Source: CAZCVI01 sp964502145 (GTDB lineage Bacteria > Acidobacteriota > Aminicenantia > UBA2199). From it: DNA of 64,000 bases. This document shows positions 27,233 to 36,876 of the stretch, piece after piece; within the stretch, counting starts at the first letter, position 1, and each line of letters starts with the position of its first letter. The DNA lies in NCBI GenBank assembly GCA_964502145.1, contig CAZCVI010000005.1, forward strand, positions 62,001-126,000, given 5' to 3'. Under the pieces are notes generated by a model. That model searched no databases, had not been told where the DNA came from, and saw only the letters and a program-made list of their open reading frames with translations. Made by a program: the position numbers and the translations under genes.

Positions 27233-27997
27233 ATGGAATCCTCCTGGTTTAAAGATTCCGAGTTGCAGAAATTCATAATTTATCATTCCCGTCTCGAACC
27301 CGGCGATAAATTGGCCGGGAAAGTCATTGAGGTTAGGACCGACAATCGTGTATTAATAGATTTCGGACGTTTCCGAGCTCTTGCTGAAGCCCCATTTGCC
27401 CTTCAAGCCGGAGACATTATCCATGTTGTGGTTGAGTCCAGGCACCCCAAATTAAAGTTGCGTTTGGAAGCTGCCCCATCCCATTCCTTCGTTTCTTCCC
27501 AAGGGCATGAAACCGTTCTCCAATTCCACGCCGTTCCTGAACAGCAGTGGCGTCACGTCGTCGTCCTGTTGCAAAAAGTGTTGCATGGCAATCATGTTGC
27601 CCACACCCTTTTTCCCGCGCAGTTGGGTATTCCCCAGACTCTGGAAGACCCCACCCGAACCGTCAAACTTAAAGTTTTTCCTCCCATCCCCCCCGAGGTT
27701 GAATCCCAGCCCGAGAAACTCTCCTTATTGGTGCAAACTCCCCGGCTGGAAAAAATCCGTGTTGATTTTCTTCTATTTCCCAGGGAGAAAAAATTAAATA
27801 TCACCTATTTCGTCAAAAGCGAAGACGTAAAAGCTTCTATGGAGTCTTTTCTGCCAATACTCCGCAAGAGTCTGGAGAATCGTTTTACGCATCTCGTTTT
27901 GAATGTTTTCCAATCCGAGCTCAGTATCAGTCGTTTTGAAGCCGAGGAATTGGAAAAGCAAACCGGGAGCTTACAGGTATTGGATTTAAACGTTTGA
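27233..27997 (+). CDS. FliK-like hook-length-control family protein
   Basis: 254 residues. The N-terminal beta-rich segment (PGDKLAGKVIEVRTDNRVLIDFG) and a C-terminal Flg_hook-like domain (LEKIRVDFLLFPREKKLNIT followed by a helical stretch of paired Leu and Glu) match FliK-like proteins. The canonical long Pro/Gln-rich ruler is absent, so it is probably a short YlqG-type paralogue and not the main hook ruler. The next gene encodes the FlhB C-domain homologue, reproducing the ylqG-ylqH pair of Bacillus. Confidence 0.6.
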   Translation: MESSWFKDSELQKFIIYHSRLEPGDKLAGKVIEVRTDNRVLIDFGRFRALAEAPFALQAGDIIHVVVESRHPKLKLRLEAAPSHSFVSSQGHETVLQFHAVPEQQWRHVVVLLQKVLHGNHVAHTLFPAQLGIPQTLEDPTRTVKLKVFPPIPPEVESQPEKLSLLVQTPRLEKIRVDFLLFPREKKLNITYFVKSEDVKASMESFLPILRKSLENRFTHLVLNVFQSELSISRFEAEELEKQTGSLQVLDLNV

Positions 27998-28006
27998 GAG
28001 GTCTAA

Positions 28007-28300
28007 ATGGAAGATCAACAAACCAAACAGGATAGAAAAGCAGAAGGAGGCAAACGCGCTGTCGCCCTGAAATACGAGATGGGCCACGATGTTGCCCCCA
28101 AAGTCATTGCCAAGGGCAAGGGGTTGATCGCCGAGAAGATCATCGAGATCGCCCAGGAGCACGGTGTGCCTCTCTATGAAGACAAAGAGTTATCCCAAGT
28201 GTTGGCAGCCTTGGACCTAGAAATGGAAATCCCCACCGAATTATTCCGTGCTGTAGCAGAAGTTCTCGCCTTCATCTACCGCATGAACAAAAAGATTTAA
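28007..28300 (+). CDS. FlhB C-terminal-domain homologue (FhlX/YlqH-like)
   Basis: 97 residues corresponding only to the cytoplasmic substrate-switch domain of FlhB (RAVALKYE, AKGKGLIAEKIIEIAQEHGVP, ELFRAVAEVLAFIYR). The Asn-Pro self-cleavage site lies at the very start of the homology and is replaced, so it resembles the cleaved FlhB-C product. Such proteins can substitute for FlhB-C in export switching. Last gene of the operon; the following CCCCCTTTTTTTT run may aid termination. Confidence 0.85.
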   Translation: MEDQQTKQDRKAEGGKRAVALKYEMGHDVAPKVIAKGKGLIAEKIIEIAQEHGVPLYEDKELSQVLAALDLEMEIPTELFRAVAEVLAFIYRMNKKI

Positions 28301-28320
28301 CCCCCTTTTTTTTATACACA

Positions 28321-28349
28321 TTCTCCACATTGTCCACATTGTCCACCAT
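28321..28349. repeat. Half-site of the 9-nt-periodic repeat
   Basis: CTCCACATT, GTCCACATT, GTCCACCAT: three units in 9-nt period identical in type to one arm of the long hairpins, but without the complementary arm. Probably a decayed or solo arm. Confidence 0.6.
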
Positions 28350-29520
28350 GGTTTCCTGAATATTTTATTGAATTCGTCGTGCAAGAGCCAATCTATTCAG
28401 GTTTTTTTTAGTAGGTATCTATGAGAATCTTATATGTTTCGCTCAGCGCCTTCTAAGTTCAAGGGTGATTGCAGCGGACGTATGTAAATGGCATGAGTTT
28501 AGCTGTAATTGCTCCATAAACTACCCCTGCCTGCAATATTGGAGCTGTAGGTAGAAGTTTTCAGAAGTTTTTAAAAAACTGTCCCCATGGTTACAATTTT
28601 TAAGGAATTCTTAAAAAAAAGTCCATACAACTACAATTTTCAATGGACCCCTACAATTTTCCAGGAATTTTCAAAAAATTGTCCTTTTAACCTCAATTTT
28701 TCAATAATTATTAAAAAATTGTAACTGAAACCAGAAAATTCTATAAATAACTATAAAAATCTACAAAAAGATAGAAATTTGTAGAAATTGCCACAAAACT
28801 AAAACTGACAAAACATATTTTTCACCACTCAATCAAAGGTTTCCGGCTAAGATGTAAACCTGAAAATGGTGGCTTCTTTTCCCTAATAGATCAGAACAAT
28901 GGTCCCTGGAGGCAACGGATGGATTTGAGGGTGAATGGTTCGAGTTTTTTTGTCCAACGGTTGCCTAATCGGGTGAGGGAATTCATAAAAGAGTCTCATA
29001 GATACCTTGTGGCGAAAAAATTGAATAGATACGCAAAAAGGTATCTATTCAGTTTTTTGGACGGCACTATCCTTCCCCGCATTAAAAAAAATCTCTCCCT
29101 AAAACCCCGGCCTATTTGCGCCACATTTGCTGTAATTTGTTAAATGGAGTATCAAAAAAAAGGGAGATTCAGTTCCAGAACCTGACGGTTTTAACTAAAA
29201 GTTGACTGTTCACCTTATTTTGTAGAACCGCCACCATATTTTGCTCTCCGTTCACCTTCCAACCCCGGCGGTTCACCATATTTTACTCAACCGTCACCCT
29301 TTTAGGCGGCCGTTCACCTTCCAAACCTCTCCGTTCAGTCTTTTTTGTAGAATCGTGAGCAATAAAACCCGGCGGTTGAGTATTTTTTGTGGAACTGAGG
29401 GCTTTAAAATCTGGCGGTTGAATTTTTTTTTTAGAATCGAGACCAATAAACCTGGCGGTTGGGTGTTTTTTGGGGTTAGGTCATCCTTCAACCCGGCCAT
29501 TGAGTGATTTATGTGTTATC
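28350..29520. other. Gene-free repeat-rich region after the flagellar operon
   Basis: No supportable gene in about 1.2 kb. AGGTATCTATGAGA (28413-28426) is perfectly inverted at 28994-29007, bounding about 595 bp. Between 28560 and 28745 a degenerate unit of about 55-60 bp recurs (run of A, TGTCC, about 10 nt, CAATTTT, GAATT). At about 29024-29054 TGAATAGATAC and GTATCTATTCA form an 11-bp hairpin, and one arm recurs at about 29729. Between 29200 and 29480 a second degenerate array has CGGTT(C/G)A plus poly-T units. Short ORFs here have biased composition and no ribosome-binding sites. Confidence 0.5.
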
Positions 29521-29546
29521 ATTAATAAGCAAAGGGATAAAATAAA

Positions 29547-29654
29547 GCGCCAGGATGGCGCGTCTACAATTCAAAATGGTTAAAGTAGACGCGGCATCCT
29601 TGCCGCATTGATGGGCGATGAATTAAAATAATGCGACAGGGATGTCGCGTCTAC
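29547..29654. repeat. Cluster of three REP-like palindromes
   Basis: Three copies of a GTAGACGCG palindromic element: GCGCCAGGATGGCGCGTCTAC (29547-29567), the inverted GTAGACGCGGCATCCTTGCCGC (29585-29606) and GCGACAGGGATGTCGCGTCTAC (29633-29654). Copies 1 and 2 face each other, as in BIME-type clusters mobilised by RAYT transposases. No RAYT gene is in the window. Confidence 0.8.
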
Positions 29655-29750
29655 AATAGCCTAAACCAAAAAGCGGATAAAAATCACGAACTTATTGCGA
29701 TATCGTGAAGTGCGGCTGTGCAAAAAACTGAATAGATACGCAAAAAGCAC

Positions 29751-29779
29751 TTGATTTTTTTAAAAATTTACATTATAAT
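29751..29779 (+). promoter_or_regulatory. Sigma-70-type promoter for the first exported hydrolase
   Basis: TTGATT (29751-29756), 17-bp spacer, TATAAT (29774-29779). It implies a 5' untranslated region of about 220 nt before the gene at 30005. Confidence 0.6.
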
Positions 29780-29873
29780 ATTATTCTCATAAAAGAGAAT
29801 CAAACCATTCCAAATTCGGGTAAATTGTACCCGCTGTTCAATGAATCAATCCTGGTATGTCCTATATCAATCA

Positions 29874-29980
29874 CTTGACAAAACGTCAAGAAAATCTTTT
29901 GACACGTTTTTGATTCATTTAAGAGTGCCATGTTAAATGATCCCGGTAGGCTTCCGTGCCTTTCGGTAGATCAAATTTAA
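29874..29980 (+). promoter_or_regulatory. Structured 5' leader of the first exported hydrolase
   Basis: Contains an operator-like palindrome CTTGAC-aaaac-GTCAAG (29874-29890) and a nested hairpin (about 29946-29980) in which TGATC/GATCA encloses CCG/CGG and GGC/GCC helices. A comparable CCGG/GGCAA hairpin ending in CCGGTAGG precedes the paralogous gene at 31751. This could be regulatory RNA; I cannot match it to a known riboswitch. Confidence 0.4.
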
Positions 29981-30004
29981 TAATAGCATTAAAAGGAGGA
30001 AAAT

Positions 30005-31012
30005 ATGTCTCAAAAAGCAAGAAATGTGTTTTTGTGTGGTAGCGGTAGTATTATTGCCCTCGTGGTCGTGTTTTTATTTACGTTGACCGTAGGACTCGCC
30101 GGTGCCTCCAGTCAGCAGTCTGTCGAATCCATTTACCAAAGCATTCGCCATGCTGCCCCCGTGTATCAGGTGCAGGAAGAAATAGTCACCTTCCAAAATG
30201 AAGGCATGAATCTCGTGGCAACCCTTGTGCGACCCAAAGGTCTCAATCGTCCCCCCGTCGTGATCACCTTGAATGGTTTCGCTGAGGATCGTTTTTACAA
30301 GGAAATTCCCAACACCGGTGGTGAACATTATTATCCCCGGCTGTCCCGTTTATTCGCCGAGCATGGTATTGCCACCTTGCGTGTCGATTATCGTGGTTCC
30401 GGTGACAGTGATGGTGAATACACCATGACCACCTTCTCCTCGCAGATTTCCGATGCCCATGCCGCCGTTGATTTTATTCGTAAAAACCTCGGTCACCTTG
30501 TGAACAAGAACGCTATCGGCATGTTCGGACACAGTCAAGGTGGATTGGTGACCAGTGTCACCGCTTCCAAAAACAAAAAAATCTCTTCTATTGGTATCTG
30601 GTCTGCCGTCGTAACCCCGCCCTTCAGCTATGGCAGTTTAATATCCTTTGAAGGTATCCGCCAGGGAGCCGTGCTTCCTGTTGGTGGCACCATTACCCTC
30701 CCCATTATTCTCGGTGGCATCTTTCTCGGGGACATTGAATTGGGACAAGGTTTTTTTCAGGATTTATTCTCTGTTGATGCCAGGGCAGCCATCAAGGATT
30801 ACCACGGTCCCCTTATGTATGTTGCTGGTAAAAACGATCCCATCGTTTTCCCCCAACCCCTCGTGGCCCAGAGTCTCTTGGATAACCATGACGGTGAAGA
30901 GAAGCTCGTGTTGCTCCCCGGCGACCATGAATTCGATTCTGACTATGATTACCCCCAGTTCGATGACGCCGTGTTTTGGGTAGCAGCCTGGTTCACCAAG
31001 ACCCTCAAGTAA
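30005..31012 (+). CDS. Exported alpha/beta hydrolase, paralogue 1
   Basis: 335 residues with an N-terminal signal peptide (hydrophobic about 13-34, cleavage near AGAS) and an alpha/beta-hydrolase domain. Nucleophile elbow GHSQG lies at about residues 178-182; the acidic residue is probably in KNDPIV and the catalytic His in PGDHEFD near the C-terminus. An oxyanion-type HG-equivalent sits in LNGFAEDR. Likely a periplasmic or surface esterase/acyl-hydrolase; substrate unknown. Strong ribosome-binding site (AAAGGAGG). It shares architecture and much sequence with the gene at 31751, so the pair is a tandem duplication. Confidence 0.85.
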   Translation: MSQKARNVFLCGSGSIIALVVVFLFTLTVGLAGASSQQSVESIYQSIRHAAPVYQVQEEIVTFQNEGMNLVATLVRPKGLNRPPVVITLNGFAEDRFYKEIPNTGGEHYYPRLSRLFAEHGIATLRVDYRGSGDSDGEYTMTTFSSQISDAHAAVDFIRKNLGHLVNKNAIGMFGHSQGGLVTSVTASKNKKISSIGIWSAVVTPPFSYGSLISFEGIRQGAVLPVGGTITLPIILGGIFLGDIELGQGFFQDLFSVDARAAIKDYHGPLMYVAGKNDPIVFPQPLVAQSLLDNHDGEEKLVLLPGDHEFDSDYDYPQFDDAVFWVAAWFTKTLK

Positions 31013-31750
31013 AAAAACACTCAAACCTATGTTGAGCTGCAGAGAGTGAACCTGTTTCACTCCTGCCGCTCAACTGCTTTTCCTTCCAATCAAAAAAAAA
31101 TATACCATATATATATGGTATCCTCAAAAAAAAACTCTTCCACCTCTGGGATGACCCAATCGGAGTGTTTTTTGTTCAATTTGTTGATAATAAATGATCT
31201 CCCTTGGGAGATGCATCAAACCCTCTTCATATCAGCTAAGTAGTTATACTTATTTTAAATTAATAAGTTGATTTTTTTGTCAAATTATACTACTATATTC
31301 TGGTAACCAAAAGTGATCATAAGTTTTTTAGAAAAAATCTTCAGGGTTGGCAATTTTTCCTGCTATCCCGTTCATCGTCAAATGAATTATCTCTTACTTC
31401 AAATTAAAATTTAAAAAAAATTCGACTGGAGGTTTAAATAAGGTTTCAGTAAATGATCACTTGTTTGCCTAAATAACTCGCAAAGATTTGAGGAAAGCGT
31501 TTTCACTGGTTTTATTTCCATTGGAAAACTATTTGATAACGATTGGAAAAATTTTATCAAAAAAAGGAGGTAAATTACCCCAAAAATTTTTTATGATCAT
31601 TGATGGCTACTCAGTTTTACCGGTGACCATACATTACCCGGCGGGTCGTGTCGTCACCCTAATGTGTTTCCCCGGTTGCCTGACAACGGCAATTCCGGTA
31701 GGTTGTGTGCATAAAAACAATAAAAACAATAAAAAAAACAGGAGGAAAAT
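31013..31750. other. Interval between hydrolase paralogues with promoter and leader
   Basis: About 740 bp with no accepted gene. It holds an AT palindrome ACCATATATATATGGT (about 31100-31120, also seen near 9013) and the promoter at 31268-31296. Near the end is a structured segment: ACATTA/TAATGT closing a GC-rich loop (about 31630-31663), followed by CCGG-TTGCC/GGCAA-CCGG (about 31672-31698). A 104-codon frame running through it lacks plausible composition. Confidence 0.45.
31268..31296 (+). promoter_or_regulatory. Sigma-70-type promoter for the second exported hydrolase
   Basis: TTGATT (31268-31273), 17-bp spacer, TACTAT (31291-31296). It parallels the TTGATT promoter of the paralogue and implies a leader of about 450 nt. 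Confidence 0.5.
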
Positions 31751-32767
31751 ATGTATCAAAAGAAAGGTAATATGTTTCAACACAACGGTTGGCTCATCTT
31801 GAGCCTGGTATTTGCCCTGGCATTTTCTTTGACTCTATCCGCTTCCGGTGACACAGACCGTACCTATTGCGGTCCTGATGTCGAATCCATCTACCAGACC
31901 ATACGTCATTCGTCACCTGAATACGAGGGGACCGAAACCATCGTAACCTTCGAAAACGAAGGCATGACCCTGGTGTGTACTTTAACTATCCCCAATACCC
32001 CCAAAAAAGCTCCCATCATCATCACTTTGAATGGATTTACCGGAGATAGAAATGATGTCCAGGTTGCTGGAACCAATGAAAGGTATTATCCACGACTTTC
32101 TCGAATACTAGCAGAGAATGGTTTGGCTTCGTTGAGAATTGATTTTCGTGGTTCTGGTGATAGTGATGGAGAATTTGGTATGACAACTTTTTCTACCCAG
32201 ATTGCCGATACACTGGCTGCCCTTGATTATATTACTCATAATCTGAAACATCAAGTGGATACCAATTCAATCGGAATTATTGGATTCAGTCAGGGTGCCA
32301 TAATAGCTCCCGTTGTTGCTGCAAAAGATAAACGTGTGGATTCTCTGGTTCTTTGGTCAGCCCCTGCATATCCTCCTTATGCTTATGAAAGACTTCTCAC
32401 CCAGGAAGGAATCGCTCGTGGACTCGCATTACCGGAGGGTAACCCCGACACTTTCGGTCTCTATTTTCAAGGCCAATTTCTATACAACACATCACTTGGT
32501 AAAGGGTTTTTCAAAGAATTGTTTACAGTGAATCCTATTACTGAAATCAGTAAATATAAGGGGCCCGTGATGGTGGTTGCCGGTCTTAAAGATCCAATCG
32601 TATGGCCACAACCGACCCAAAGTGAGGCTCTTTTGAAATACCACGATGGGTTTGAAAAATTAGTGTCAGTGGATGCTGATCATTCCTATAATTACTGGGA
32701 AGGTCCGGAAAAACTAGACGACGTCATCTTCTGGAGTACGGCTTGGTTCATGAAAACCTTGAAGTAG
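31751..32767 (+). CDS. Exported alpha/beta hydrolase, paralogue 2
   Basis: 338 residues with a signal peptide (hydrophobic about 14-34) and the same alpha/beta-hydrolase fold as its neighbour: nucleophile elbow GFSQG, acidic GLKDPIVWPQP and C-terminal His in DADHSYNY. The shared segments VESIYQ, YYPRLSR, DFRGSGDSDGE and GKGFF(K/Q) show recent common descent with the gene at 30005. Strong ribosome-binding site (AGGAGG) and ATG at 31751. Probably secreted across the inner membrane; substrate unknown. Family related to dienelactone-hydrolase/peptidase-like esterases. Confidence 0.85.
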   Translation: MYQKKGNMFQHNGWLILSLVFALAFSLTLSASGDTDRTYCGPDVESIYQTIRHSSPEYEGTETIVTFENEGMTLVCTLTIPNTPKKAPIIITLNGFTGDRNDVQVAGTNERYYPRLSRILAENGLASLRIDFRGSGDSDGEFGMTTFSTQIADTLAALDYITHNLKHQVDTNSIGIIGFSQGAIIAPVVAAKDKRVDSLVLWSAPAYPPYAYERLLTQEGIARGLALPEGNPDTFGLYFQGQFLYNTSLGKGFFKELFTVNPITEISKYKGPVMVVAGLKDPIVWPQPTQSEALLKYHDGFEKLVSVDADHSYNYWEGPEKLDDVIFWSTAWFMKTLK

Positions 32768-33097
32768 TTTAACTAAAAAATACCTGGATATGGAAAAATT
32801 CCGGGTTTAAATTTCGATTACAGAACTCAAGGTTGAGATGGGGGGTAGTAAGACGCCCCATCTCAATCCCTTGAATATTCAGTGCTCTTGGATATTCGTG
32901 AAGCTGGTTGAAACTACTATGAGAATTTATGTGAATCAAGTCTAAGATAAGTGGACAACGGTCCAATACCCATCTTTTCTTCTTCCACCCAAAAAATACA
33001 TCCCCTTCTTACCCCGATGACATCACCACATCTTTATCCGTTTGAAATTGATAGATAGCGTAATATCGTTTTTTCCCCAATTTTTTTTCCAGTTACA
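32768..33097. other. Interval with a strong hairpin after the hydrolase pair
   Basis: No gene. TTGAGATGGGG (32833-32843) pairs with CCCCATCTCAA (32856-32866); flanking CAAGG/CCTTG can lengthen the stem. It is probably a terminator or RNA-end structure for the hydrolase gene, although no T run follows. Confidence 0.55.
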
Positions 33098-33126
33098 TTG
33101 ACATTCGAATCTATCTTTCATAAAAT
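33098..33126 (+). promoter_or_regulatory. Sigma-70-type promoter for the condensation-like gene
   Basis: TTGACA (33098-33103), 17-bp spacer, TAAAAT (33121-33126), 80 bp upstream of the ATG at 33207. A perfect -35 box. Confidence 0.7.
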
Positions 33127-33206
33127 AATCATATGTCAAAAAATCGATTTGAATTTCAGTTGGATTTGTTTTTTTTATCTTTTCAAAAAATGGTAAGGAG
33201 GATTCC

Positions 33207-34508
33207 ATGAATAGACCATTGAGTTCTTTAGAAAGAGTAATATGGTTAATAGATCAAGCAGTGAACCAAAATTGGGTGATGATTGCACGGTTATCAAAGA
33301 CGATTTCAGAACCTGTTCTCAGGCAGGCGTTAGATATTGTACAACATCGCCATCCATTATTGAAATGCAAGTTCAAAGACGGCGAAATCCCTGAGTTTGT
33401 GACTGAAGGTGTACCTCAAATTCCACTTCGGGTAATAGCGCAAACAAATGAAGAACAATGGATGCGCGTCTCAGATAATGAACTGTTGGAACCTTTTCCT
33501 TGGAGAGAAGGACCTCTACTAAGGGTAGTTCTAATCAATTCTGCCTCCAAAAGTGATTTGCTTCTGACTGTTTGTCATATTATTGCTGATGGGATGTCAA
33601 GTCTAATCCTAATGCAAAATATACTGGAAGTTGTAGATTGGATATCCAAGGGGGAATCCGTAATTGACGAACCTGTGCAACCCGAACTTCCTTCCAGCCT
33701 AAACCTTCTTCAAGCAGGTCTAAAATTTCCCCCGGAAATTTTTGATTTTTCTGGAAAAATAAAGAGAATTTTCTACAAACCTGTCAGTCTTAATGGGGAG
33801 CAAGAAAATTCACCCATTGATAGGAAATCCCATCTGATACCAAAATATATTTCACCTGCTGATACAAAAAAACTAGTTTCCAAGTCAAAAATCGAGAGAA
33901 CCACGGTACATGGTGCCATTTGTGCTGCATTATTGCAAACAATAGCTGCGCAGATACGGTCATCGCAAAAGGTAAAGAAAAAAGGCCCCCTCATGCTGGG
34001 TTGTCTCTCCCCTATAAACATAAGACCTCTTTTTAACAGGCCCATGGGAGAGGATATCGGAAATTTTATTTCCGATGCATCCCATGATCAATTGGTTGAT
34101 GAAAATATTTCTCTTTGGGATGTGTCAAGAAGAGTTAAAAAGGCATTGCAGAGGGAAATAAAATTCGGGAGGGACATTAAAGCGCTTCAACGTATTGGGA
34201 GTTTTTTGGGCAAGTATGAAACCCCATTGGAAATGGTGACGGAAATCTGCAAATTTTTCCCTCCTGTGATTGTGACGAATATCGGACGAATTGTCATTCC
34301 TGAACAGATTGGAGATATCAAAATTGAAGACCTTCATTACACTGCATCTATCACACCAGCGGCGAAAGACGGATTCGGAATTATTGCTTTTACGTATGGT
34401 GGACGATTGACTCTGGACTTTATTTATGCAGAACCTTTTTTCACCAGAAATCGCGCTGAAATACTGATTGAAGGTACTTTGAAGCGGTTAAAAGATGCCA
34501 TAACCTGA
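33207..34508 (+). CDS. Stand-alone condensation/acyltransferase-like protein (PapA/AATase type)
   Basis: 433 residues of the chloramphenicol-acetyltransferase/condensation superfamily. The HHxxxDG active-site motif appears as C-H-I-I-A-D-G at residues 123-129: the catalytic second His and Asp are kept, the first His is Cys. N-terminal LSSLERVIW and a C-terminal latch-type region (about 300-370) fit PapA5/alcohol-acyltransferase proteins. It may transfer an acyl group to or from the NRPS product encoded downstream, or act as an O-acyltransferase. Ribosome-binding site GGAGG. Downstream lie the gap and the IS element, so operon linkage to the NRPS is uncertain. Confidence 0.75.
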   Translation: MNRPLSSLERVIWLIDQAVNQNWVMIARLSKTISEPVLRQALDIVQHRHPLLKCKFKDGEIPEFVTEGVPQIPLRVIAQTNEEQWMRVSDNELLEPFPWREGPLLRVVLINSASKSDLLLTVCHIIADGMSSLILMQNILEVVDWISKGESVIDEPVQPELPSSLNLLQAGLKFPPEIFDFSGKIKRIFYKPVSLNGEQENSPIDRKSHLIPKYISPADTKKLVSKSKIERTTVHGAICAALLQTIAAQIRSSQKVKKKGPLMLGCLSPINIRPLFNRPMGEDIGNFISDASHDQLVDENISLWDVSRRVKKALQREIKFGRDIKALQRIGSFLGKYETPLEMVTEICKFFPPVIVTNIGRIVIPEQIGDIKIEDLHYTASITPAAKDGFGIIAFTYGGRLTLDFIYAEPFFTRNRAEILIEGTLKRLKDAIT

Positions 34509-35205
<697 letters not shown>

Positions 35206-36626
35206 TCATTTACCTTGAATGGTACGGATAGTCTCTAATTGCTCGATGTGTATGGGTGTTTTATAACGTAGCGCCATATGGGGCCTCAAGAAATTGAAGT
35301 AAGTGACGAAGAGCGTGGTCAAAACCATGGCACCGTTTTTGCAATTAAATCCCGCAGAAGCTTTGCAGTGATGCTTATAAGTTCTGTTAAACCGTTCAAT
35401 CAGTTGTTTAAATGGTCGATATTCTTCTGAGACTTCGTCCTTGTTTTCGAGGCCAATCACCTGAACATGGTTGATCTTGTTTTGTTGCTGTTTTTTGTTT
35501 AGGAACTGTATAGCCTCAATATAAGAGGCGTGACCATCGGTGATATAGGTGAGTTCCCGTCCTGGCTCGGCGGTACGGATGGCTTCATTGATCGTGGCAA
35601 TGGCCGGGACAGTATCTCTTTTTTCAGACAAGTGGTATGCGGTAATCGAGTGTTTTTTTGAAGAGAACGCAAACCAGACATAATGGGTCCGTCCTTTAAC
35701 CTTGATATAGGTTTCATCGCCCACCAAGATGTCATCTATCGGGCCTTTGTGTTTTAAGTTGAATTGATGGGCATAATTTAGAACCGTTTGATAGGAAACA
35801 TGCACCTCGAAGACGTGGCGAAGCACGAAATCGGTTTGCCTGGCACTAAGGGCAAAAGAGATGTAAAACGCGAGGATAAGCCCGAGGATATTATCGGATT
35901 TATGAATTCTTTGGATATCCACGGTCGTCTCCTCTGATGGCATTGGGGCCGCATGCTGGTATTGATCGGGCGTGAGATGGTATTCCCTGCTCTGATAATT
36001 AATTTTAAAATGGTTTGAATTAATTTTGAAGAGAAACTTTTCAGAGGCATTGAGCTTTTTATAGGCTTCTTTCCGATAAGAGCATTCATCATTGCCACAT
36101 TTATAGATGGTGGATTTATCCGTTTGTTTCCAAGTATAAAGGGCATGCTCGCAGTAGGGGCAGTAGTACTTTGTTTTTTTCTGTCTCAGGGGTTTGGAGA
36201 TTTGAAAGGTCTGATTACAGACTTTGCACTTCAATTGCATCCGTTTTTTGCCATCATTGAAATAGATATATTTTTCTGGCGCATGGCAATGCGGGCAGGT
36301 GACCTGCGAAGGGACTGTGTTTTCCTCAGAACGGCGATTAACCGGCTCAAGAGGTTTGTTGTGTGTTTTCAGGTATTGTTTGAGAATTACCTTGTAGTTT
36401 TTTTCCGTATTTTTTTCAGGGCACGAGGCTGTGTGAGCGGTTCGGCCTGATCGGGACGGAAATTTCTATAGTTGGGATGCTCTTCCCTGAAATGATCTCT
36501 GGGTTTCACTAGAGCATTGGGATCCTTGAGGGTTGCTGTCAACTCGGTAATTATTCCTTCGATTTCTGCCCGGTTAAATTGCCGGCAAATCCACACAACA
36601 AACCTTGCGATATTAGAATGAATCAT
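35206..36626 (-). mobile_element. IS element transposase (DDE, IS6/IS240-like) in two overlapping frames
   Basis: The downstream frame (36240-35206, 344 residues from its first ATG) encodes zinc-ribbon CxxC pairs and a DDE catalytic domain: GDETYIKVKG (first Asp), ITDGHASYIEA (second Asp), IERFNRTYKHH (Glu) and NFLRPHMAL. This frame is open upstream with no ATG to about 36462 and adds a further CPHCH zinc knuckle. The 79-codon frame starting at ATG 36626 ends at 36387 and overlaps it in the -1 register. Two A7 runs lie in the overlap (minus strand, 36416-36410 and 36404-36398), typical slippery sites of insertion sequences, giving a fusion of about 473 residues. Terminal inverted repeats were not found, so element ends are unknown. 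Confidence 0.75.
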
Positions 36627-36776
36627 GGGTTACGTCCTTCCTCTTCTAAAGGCCAATTATAAACCAAAAAAGGGGGGGAGACAAGACCTATATAAAAAAA
36701 TCTTTGAAGGAAAAGGGTTTACAAGGTTTTCCCTCGTAAAACTTTGACAATACGTGATAGTAACATAGGAGGTTTT

Positions 36777-36875
36777 ATGAATGCTCGATTTCAAACAGTA
36801 GAACAGTTGGAATTGCTCTATTGGATATCAAAACAAAATGGTCAAGAAATACAAGGAACTCAAAGGAGGTTTTGA
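36777..36875 (+). CDS. 32-codon leader ORF upstream of the TonB receptor
   Basis: ATG at 36777 follows a strong ribosome-binding site (TAGGAGG, 6 nt). The 32-residue frame starts MNARFQTVEQLELLYWIS and ends with a TGA one base before the receptor ATG. The receptor's own ribosome-binding site (AAAGGAGG) lies inside this ORF. The arrangement suggests translational coupling or a leader peptide; similarity to a known peptide is not recognised. Confidence 0.45.
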   Translation: MNARFQTVEQLELLYWISKQNGQEIQGTQRRF

Positions 36876-36876
36876 G

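Noticed and set aside
28919..29143. 74-codon plus-strand ORF in the repeat region
   Set aside because: Contains the TGAATAGATAC hairpin, no ribosome-binding site, unlike coding composition.
29930..31715. Cyclic-di-GMP riboswitch upstream of the exported hydrolases
   Set aside because: CCGGTAGG resembles part of the GEMM core, but the conserved GCAAA-type half and pairing partner are missing; kept only as a generic structured leader.
31488..31802. 104-codon ORF before hydrolase 2
   Set aside because: Overlaps the hydrolase start in another frame, and its composition reflects AT-rich leader and hairpins.
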